From: Chloroflexota bacterium
GTDB taxonomy: Bacteria > Chloroflexota > Anaerolineae > CG2-30-64-16
Assembly: GCA_016876015.1 (NCBI GenBank)
Contig: VGOD01000011.1
Location: forward strand, 1 to 56,503
Reading direction: 5' to 3'
DNA length: 56,503 nucleotides
The notes under the pieces were generated by a model that had not been told where the DNA came from, ran no database searches, and worked only from the letters and a program-made list of their open reading frames with translations. The stretch's first letter is position 1, and every line of letters starts with the position of its first letter. Made by a program: the position numbers and the translations under genes. Positions 51,990 through 56,503 of this stretch are shown here, in pieces.

Positions 51990-52021
51990 CGTGCCAGGCA
52001 CACTTGAAAGTGCTTGGCACG
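51990..52021. repeat. Inverted repeat between cas3 and cas8e
   Basis: CGTGCCAGGCAC (51990-52001) pairs with GTGCTTGGCACG (52010-52021) with small mismatches around ACTTGAAA. The 67-base gap otherwise has only the ribosome site. It may modulate expression of cascade relative to cas3, or be another dispersed palindrome. Confidence 0.65.
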
Positions 52022-52046
52022 TAAAATGAGCCTGAAGGGAGACGCC

Positions 52047-53564
52047 ATGACCGCATCGTTCGATTTGATCAGTCAACCCTGGATACCGTGCCTTAAGCGG
52101 GATGGCACGGCGATCGAGTTGGGCCTGCGCGACGCGCTGGCGCAGGCGCACGAGCTGCGCGAGCTGGGCGGCGAATCGCCGCTGGTGACGGCTGCGCTGC
52201 ACCGCCTGCTGTTGGCGATCCTGCACCGAGACTTCGGGCCGCCAGACTATGACGCCTGGCATGTGCTGTGGCAGGCGGGACGTTTTGACCCTGGGGCGTT
52301 GGATGGGTACTTTGCGCAGTGGCGGGAACGGTTCGATCTGTTTCATCCGACGCGGCCTTTCTACCAGGCCGCAGACGAACGCGTCAAGCGGAAGTCGCTC
52401 ACCAGCCTGGTGCATGAGGTGGCATCGGGCAACAATGCCACGCTCTTCGATCACCATACCGACGAGGGTGGGCTGACGCTGAACCCACCGCAAGCCGCCC
52501 GCTTTCTGGTGGCGGCGCAAGCGTTCGGGTTGGCAGGCCTGAGCGGTTTGCCGCAGAAATTCACCGATGGCTCATGTGCCCGCGGCATCATCTTTCTGGT
52601 GCAGGGCGGAACCGTGTTCGAGACGCTGCTGCTCAATCTGCTGCGCTACGACAACGATCACCCGCTGCCACGCCGGCCCGACGACCGGCCGGCGTGGGAG
52701 ATGGCCGATCCCTTCGAAGGCGACCGCTCGATCCCGCGCGGCTACCTGGACTATCTCACCTGGCAGAACCGGCGCATCCTTCTGCTGCCAGAGGCGACCG
52801 ACGACGGGGTTGTGATCCGGCAGATGACGCTGGCCCCAGGGCTGCGCCTGGGCGAGGGCATCCCCGACCCGATGAAGCCGTATCGTCGCGATGAGAAACG
52901 CGGACTGCTGCCGCTGCGGTTCAATGAGGATCGCGCCCTATGGCGGGACAGCGCTACCCTGTTCCAGTTGGATTCGGTCAGCGCCCATGCGCCACGCGCC
53001 TTCGCCTGGTTGGCGGAGTTGGTCGGCGAAGGCTACCTGCCCCGTGGCACGCGGCGCACATTGGCTCTGGGAATGGCGAACGACCAGGCCAAAGTGGAGT
53101 TCTATCGCACCGAGCATCTGTCGCTGCCGCTGGTGTATCTGCGAGATCAGCAGTTGGTAAACAGCTTGCGCGATGATGTCTTGGGAGTAGCCGAAAACGT
53201 AGCCCGCCAGCTCTGGGGCGCGGCCCGCACTATGGCGACGTTCGTGTTTGCGCCGCAAGCCGATAGCGAAAACGCTCGCCAGCCCGCGCCCGAAGATATG
53301 AATCGGTTGGCGGCGATGTGGGGCGTCGAGCGCCGGTACTGGTCACGGCTGGAGATACCGTTCCGCCTGGCGCTGGAAGAGCTGCCACTCGACCGTGAAG
53401 CAACGCTAACCAAATGGCAGCAGACCCTCAAGCGCACGGCTTGGGACGCCTTCAAGGCTGCGGCCGAGGACGTTGAGACCGACCCGCGGGCGTTGAAAGC
53501 CGCCGTGAATGGCCGCGATCAACTGGCAGCGGGGCTGGCAAAGGTGTTGCCCGCACAAGACTGA
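52047..53564 (+). CDS. cas8e: Cascade large subunit Cas8e (Cse1/CasA)
   Basis: A 505-residue type I-E large subunit, similar to the 502 of E. coli CasA. It recognises the PAM and recruits Cas3. Family blocks are FDLISQPWIPC at the start, ELGGESPLVTAALHRLLLAIL, RFDLFHPTRPFYQ, LTSLVHEVASGNNATLFDHHTDE, GLSGLPQKFTDGSCARGIIFLVQG and LPRRPDDRPAWE, followed by a C-terminal helical bundle with DREATLTKWQQTLKRTAWDAF. The ATG at 52047 has GGGAGACG upstream. It follows the WYL-Cas3 gene after a palindrome and precedes cas11 by 16 bases. Confidence 0.94.
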   Translation: MTASFDLISQPWIPCLKRDGTAIELGLRDALAQAHELRELGGESPLVTAALHRLLLAILHRDFGPPDYDAWHVLWQAGRFDPGALDGYFAQWRERFDLFHPTRPFYQAADERVKRKSLTSLVHEVASGNNATLFDHHTDEGGLTLNPPQAARFLVAAQAFGLAGLSGLPQKFTDGSCARGIIFLVQGGTVFETLLLNLLRYDNDHPLPRRPDDRPAWEMADPFEGDRSIPRGYLDYLTWQNRRILLLPEATDDGVVIRQMTLAPGLRLGEGIPDPMKPYRRDEKRGLLPLRFNEDRALWRDSATLFQLDSVSAHAPRAFAWLAELVGEGYLPRGTRRTLALGMANDQAKVEFYRTEHLSLPLVYLRDQQLVNSLRDDVLGVAENVARQLWGAARTMATFVFAPQADSENARQPAPEDMNRLAAMWGVERRYWSRLEIPFRLALEELPLDREATLTKWQQTLKRTAWDAFKAAAEDVETDPRALKAAVNGRDQLAAGLAKVLPAQD

Positions 53565-53580
53565 GAACCTGGAGGATCGA

Positions 53581-54090
53581 ATGACGCAAACACACCCCTT
53601 TATCACCTACCTGGAAAGCTTGCGTGAAGATCGCGGCGCGCTCGCCGCGCTGCGCCGAGGACTGGGCCAGCCGCCCGGCGATGCACGCGAGATGTATCCC
53701 TACGTCGTCCGTTGGCTGCCGGCCGAGCCATCGGCCTGGCGCGAGGCGGCCCACTACCTGGTGGCGGCCCTCTTCGCCTTTCACCCTGACCCCGACGGGA
53801 GCGGCAACCTGGGCCAGGCGTTTCGCCAGACGCGAGATCCGAACGGCGACAACACCGCTATCGAACGGCGCTTCACTGCGCTGCTGACCGCACACCCGGA
53901 CGATCTGCCGTTCTACCTGCGACAGGCGATCAGCTTCCTCGCATCAAAAGAGGTGCCGGTAGACTGGCATCAACTGTTCGCTGATGTGCTGGCCTGGGGT
54001 CATCCGGCCGGCTACGTGCAAAAGCAATGGGCGCGCGCCTTCTGGGGCCGCAGCGCCGATCAAGATCAAAGCCAAAACAAGGAGGATTGA
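53581..54090 (+). CDS. cas11: Cascade small subunit Cas11/Cse2
   Basis: A 169-residue Cse2 (CasB), all helical, two copies of which line the Cascade belly and stabilise the displaced strand. Visible are FITYLESLREDRGALAALRRGLGQPPGDAREMYPYVVRWLP, HYLVAALFAFHPDPDGSGNLGQAFRQ, IERRFTALLTAHPDDLPFYLRQAISFLAS and VDWHQLFADVLAWGHPAGYVQKQWARAFWG, a near-perfect family pattern. The ATG at 53581 follows GGAGGA. Ends four bases before cas7. Confidence 0.95.
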   Translation: MTQTHPFITYLESLREDRGALAALRRGLGQPPGDAREMYPYVVRWLPAEPSAWREAAHYLVAALFAFHPDPDGSGNLGQAFRQTRDPNGDNTAIERRFTALLTAHPDDLPFYLRQAISFLASKEVPVDWHQLFADVLAWGHPAGYVQKQWARAFWGRSADQDQSQNKED

Positions 54091-54093
54091 CCC

Positions 54094-55224
54094 ATGTATA
54101 TCGAACTGCACCTGATCCAGAACTTCGTGCCGGCCAACCTGAACCGCGACGACACCAACAACCCGAAGGACTACGAGTTCGGCGGCGTGCGCCGCGCCCG
54201 CATCTCCTCGCAATGCATCAAGCGCGCCATCCGCAACTCGCCCGTTTTCGCCGAGACGACCCGTGTGGAGGTTGGCAAACGAACTCGTTGGATCACACGA
54301 TTGCTGAGCAAGGCGCTGGTTGCTGCCGGTAAGCCAGAAAAAGAGGCGGGAGAGGTGGCCGTCCGCTTCGCCGAGGCTTATACGCAGAAGATGGATGGCA
54401 AAGAGAAGGCCAAGACAGCGATCCAGGTCTATGTCAGCCCGGAAGAACTGCAAGAGGTGGCAGCGACGCTGGTTCAGAACTGGGCCATTGTCTTGCAGCA
54501 ACCAGCGGAAGCGGACAAACTCATGGCTGGTCTGGTTAAGCAACTACTCACCCAGTATGAGATTACGAGCGCTCCAGATGTTGCGTTGTTCGGTCGTATG
54601 CTCGCCATCAAACCCACCACACAGATTCTCGATGCGGCTTGCCAGGTGGCCCACGCTATCTCGACACATCGCGTGACGATGGAGATGGATTTCTTCACCG
54701 CAGTTGATGACGTGGTACAGGGGGAGGAAACGGGAGCGGGCATGATGGGTTTCACCGGCTACAACAGCGCGTGCTTCTACCGTTACGCGCGCCTGGACTG
54801 GGAGCAACTGGTGAAGAACCTGGGCGCGGATAGCGATCTGGCGTTGCGCACGGTGGAGGGTTTCCTGCGCGCAGCAGTCGAAGCCATCCCCACCGGCAAG
54901 CAAACGGGCTTCGCAGCGCAAAACCCGCCCAGCTTCCTGCTCGCAGTGGTGCGGAGCGGCGGCGCGGCCTGGTCGCTGGCGAACGCGTTCGAGAAGCCGG
55001 TGCGCGCCGAGCGTGATTCCGGCCTGGTGGCGCCTTCAGTCAAGGCGCTCGACGCCTACTGGGGCCGGCTCTCCGCGGTCTACGGAACGAAGTTCATCAA
55101 GGCGAAAGCGGCTGTGGCCCTGGACGATGGCCTGGCATTGGACGCGCTTAAGGGCGCTCAGGTGAAAGATCTGGATGCCTGGGTCGAGGCGACATTGAAG
55201 CCGATCAAGGAGGCAACCGCATGA
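54094..55224 (+). CDS. cas7e: Cascade backbone Cas7e (Cse4/CasC)
   Basis: A 376-residue RAMP protein that forms the six-copy crRNA backbone. The start MYIELHLIQNFVPANLNRDDTNNPKDYEFGG with RRARISSQCIKRAIR is diagnostic. An insertion or thumb region (about 90-150) and VEMDFFTAVDDVVQGEETGAGMMGFTGYNSACFYRYA (about 205-240) follow. Length matches E. coli CasC (363). Three bases after cas11 and with an ATGA overlap with cas5, so the cascade is tightly coupled. Confidence 0.96.
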   Translation: MYIELHLIQNFVPANLNRDDTNNPKDYEFGGVRRARISSQCIKRAIRNSPVFAETTRVEVGKRTRWITRLLSKALVAAGKPEKEAGEVAVRFAEAYTQKMDGKEKAKTAIQVYVSPEELQEVAATLVQNWAIVLQQPAEADKLMAGLVKQLLTQYEITSAPDVALFGRMLAIKPTTQILDAACQVAHAISTHRVTMEMDFFTAVDDVVQGEETGAGMMGFTGYNSACFYRYARLDWEQLVKNLGADSDLALRTVEGFLRAAVEAIPTGKQTGFAAQNPPSFLLAVVRSGGAAWSLANAFEKPVRAERDSGLVAPSVKALDAYWGRLSAVYGTKFIKAKAAVALDDGLALDALKGAQVKDLDAWVEATLKPIKEATA

Positions 55225-55910
55225 ACGTACTGCTCCTGCGCCTCAGCGGGCCGATGCAGTCGTGGGGGGTGCAGAGCCGGTTCAGCGTGCGCGAGACAGG
55301 GCTGGAGCCATCGAAAAGCGGCGTGGTGGGTCTGCTGGCCGCGGCGTTGGGCCGTCCGCGTGATGCCGACATTAGCGACCTGGCCGATCTGCGGATGGCC
55401 GTGCGGGTGGATGCCGAGGGCGTGCTCCGCTACGACTATCACACCGCCAAAGATGTGCTGAAAGCGGGCGGCGGCATCAAGGAGACGGAGCCATCACGGC
55501 GCTACTACCTTGCCGATGCGTGCTTTCTGGTGGGGCTGGCAGGCGACGATCTAGCGCTGCTGGAACAGCTTCAGGCCGCGCTGCACGATCCGGTCTGGCC
55601 GCTGTCCCTGGGACGCAAGGCCTTCGTGCCAGGGGAATCGGTCTGGCTGGCCGATGGTCTGCGGCCCGATGTTGCCTTGCGGCCCATGCTTGAAACCTAT
55701 CGCTGGCTCGGCTCGGTCGCAAAAAAGCCACCGGAGCGGGTACGTGTGGTGGTGGAAGACCCTGAAGGCCCCGAAGTTCGACCCGACCAGCCGCTCTCTT
55801 TTGCTGAACGCCGCTTTGCACCACGCCGGGTGATGACGACCTTCGTGTCACCGTCCAGTTTTCAGGAACCAGCTTCCAGCAAGGAGGCGCCATGTACCTC
55901 TCCCGCCTGA
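55221..55910 (+). CDS. cas5e: Cascade subunit Cas5e (CasD)
   Basis: A 229-residue RAMP protein that caps the 5' crRNA handle. It starts MNVLLLRLSGPMQSWGVQSRFSVRETGLEPSKSGVVGLLAAALGR, the classic Cas5 G-rich beginning. RYYLADACFLVGLAG and YPLSLGRKAFVPGESVWL-like residues follow (WPLSLGRKAFVPGESVWL). It overlaps cas7 by four bases and cas6e by 19. Its last 20 residues are low-complexity Ser/Pro, probably because the reading frame extends over the cas6e ribosome site. Confidence 0.95.
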   Translation: MNVLLLRLSGPMQSWGVQSRFSVRETGLEPSKSGVVGLLAAALGRPRDADISDLADLRMAVRVDAEGVLRYDYHTAKDVLKAGGGIKETEPSRRYYLADACFLVGLAGDDLALLEQLQAALHDPVWPLSLGRKAFVPGESVWLADGLRPDVALRPMLETYRWLGSVAKKPPERVRVVVEDPEGPEVRPDQPLSFAERRFAPRRVMTTFVSPSSFQEPASSKEAPCTSPA

Positions 55911-56503
55911 TCCTCAACCCGCGCTCGCGCCGCGTCCAGCGTGAGCTGGCGCAGCCCTATGAGATGCACCGCTCGATCATGCACGCGCTCCGGCCCGACT
56001 TGCAGGCGGGCGAAGAGCGCGTCCTCTGGCGTGTGGATGAGCACACGCGCCTGGGATTGATGTTGCTCGTGCAGTCGCGAGAGTTGCCCGATTGGGCGTG
56101 GCTGGCGGAAGAAGGCGCGCGGGGCTATCTGCTGCCGGCCGATGAACCCAATCCGGCGGTTAAACCGTTTCAGCTACAACCAGCCGTTGGACAGTTGTTC
56201 TCCTTCCGCCTGCGCGCCAACCCCACAAAGCGTCTGGGCAAGAGCGCCGAATACGACAAGGGCAAGCGCGTCGGCATCTACGACGAAGACGACCAGCTCG
56301 CCTGGCTGGCGCGCAAGGGGGAGCAGCACGGCTTTCGCGTGCTCCAGGCCCAGGTCAGTCGCGATAGCAAGATCAAGGACGCCGACGCGATCCATCGCAA
56401 CGATGTTACGCACAAGCTGGAGCTTCTGGCCGTCCAATTCGACGGCATCCTGCAAGTGACCGACCCCGCCAAACTGGTCGCGGTGGTCGAGACCGGCATC
56501 GGC
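55892..56503 (+). CDS. cas6e: CRISPR RNA endonuclease Cas6e (CasE), cut by window end
   Basis: 204 residues of Cas6e from ATG 55892, which has AAGGAGG before it. The enzyme cleaves pre-crRNA repeats and remains bound to the hairpin in Cascade. It begins MYLSRLILNPRSRRVQREL with YEMHRSIMH, where His26 and His31 align with the catalytic-region His20 and His25 of E. coli CasE. The middle has FSFRLRANPTKRLGK and DDQLAWLARKGEQHGFRVL. The window ends at ETGIG, just before the conserved glycine-rich loop, so about 12 residues are missing. cas1, cas2 and the repeat array should lie downstream. Confidence 0.94.
   Translation, partial: MYLSRLILNPRSRRVQRELAQPYEMHRSIMHALRPDLQAGEERVLWRVDEHTRLGLMLLVQSRELPDWAWLAEEGARGYLLPADEPNPAVKPFQLQPAVGQLFSFRLRANPTKRLGKSAEYDKGKRVGIYDEDDQLAWLARKGEQHGFRVLQAQVSRDSKIKDADAIHRNDVTHKLELLAVQFDGILQVTDPAKLVAVVETGIG

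Overview
The window is GC-rich bacterial DNA with short intergenic gaps. It contains many dispersed palindromes and runs of short tandem repeats. Its gene families point to the Chloroflexota, probably an uncultivated Anaerolineae/Caldilineae-type lineage: a 2-oxoacid:ferredoxin oxidoreductase (KorAB), serine/threonine kinases with a DNRLRE ectodomain, tandem GT39 glycosyltransferases with TPR tails, 3-keto-disaccharide hydrolase and GH42 genes, and a WYL-associated type I-E CRISPR-Cas operon. This assignment is inference from gene content; no rRNA or tRNA gene was recognised.

Layout. 1-2640: end of a glycolipid glycosyltransferase, OsmC, a thioredoxin-like lipoprotein-type protein and a LysM/M23 peptidase. 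3031-12974: a sugar-metabolism run (SIS isomerase, ROK kinase, HAD phosphatase, glycyl radical enzyme, sulfatase, deacetylase-like protein). A clearly AT-richer two-gene restriction-modification module (amino-methyltransferase plus NgoMIV-family endonuclease) is inserted in this run. 12975-19535: gene remnants, a 3-keto-disaccharide hydrolase, an orphan AbiEii-type nucleotidyltransferase, an SDR, a GH42 beta-galactosidase, a TIM-barrel sugar isomerase and a YedF-like protein. 19788-24388: a membrane protein with about 34 Pro-Glu heptads and a helix-hairpin-helix tail, then gyrA. 24360-28375: a frameshifted antitoxin remnant, an AlbA/Schlafen-like ATP-binding regulator, a receptor-like kinase and a LysE exporter. 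28558-37840: two glutamate dehydrogenases flanking korAB, its GntR regulator and a divergent GAF histidine kinase/PhoB-type regulator. These would together move amino-acid nitrogen and carbon (glutamate to 2-oxoglutarate to an acyl-CoA with reduced ferredoxin). 38035-47564: exopolysaccharide or glycan genes on the minus strand and an ADP-ribosylglycohydrolase. 48016-56503: a small winged-helix protein, then a type I-E cascade operon that runs off the window inside cas6e.

The most striking item is at 48311-51979: one uninterrupted reading frame joins a full HTH-WYL transcription regulator to a full Cas3 (HD nuclease plus helicase). It is preceded by a good extended -10 promoter and followed by cas8e-cas11-cas7-cas5-cas6e. 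Other items worth attention are the predicted PhoB-like operator with 11-21-11 spacing, an autoregulatory GntR control region, palindrome families with compensatory base changes that also supply stop codons, and an in-frame repeat insertion in the sulfatase gene.
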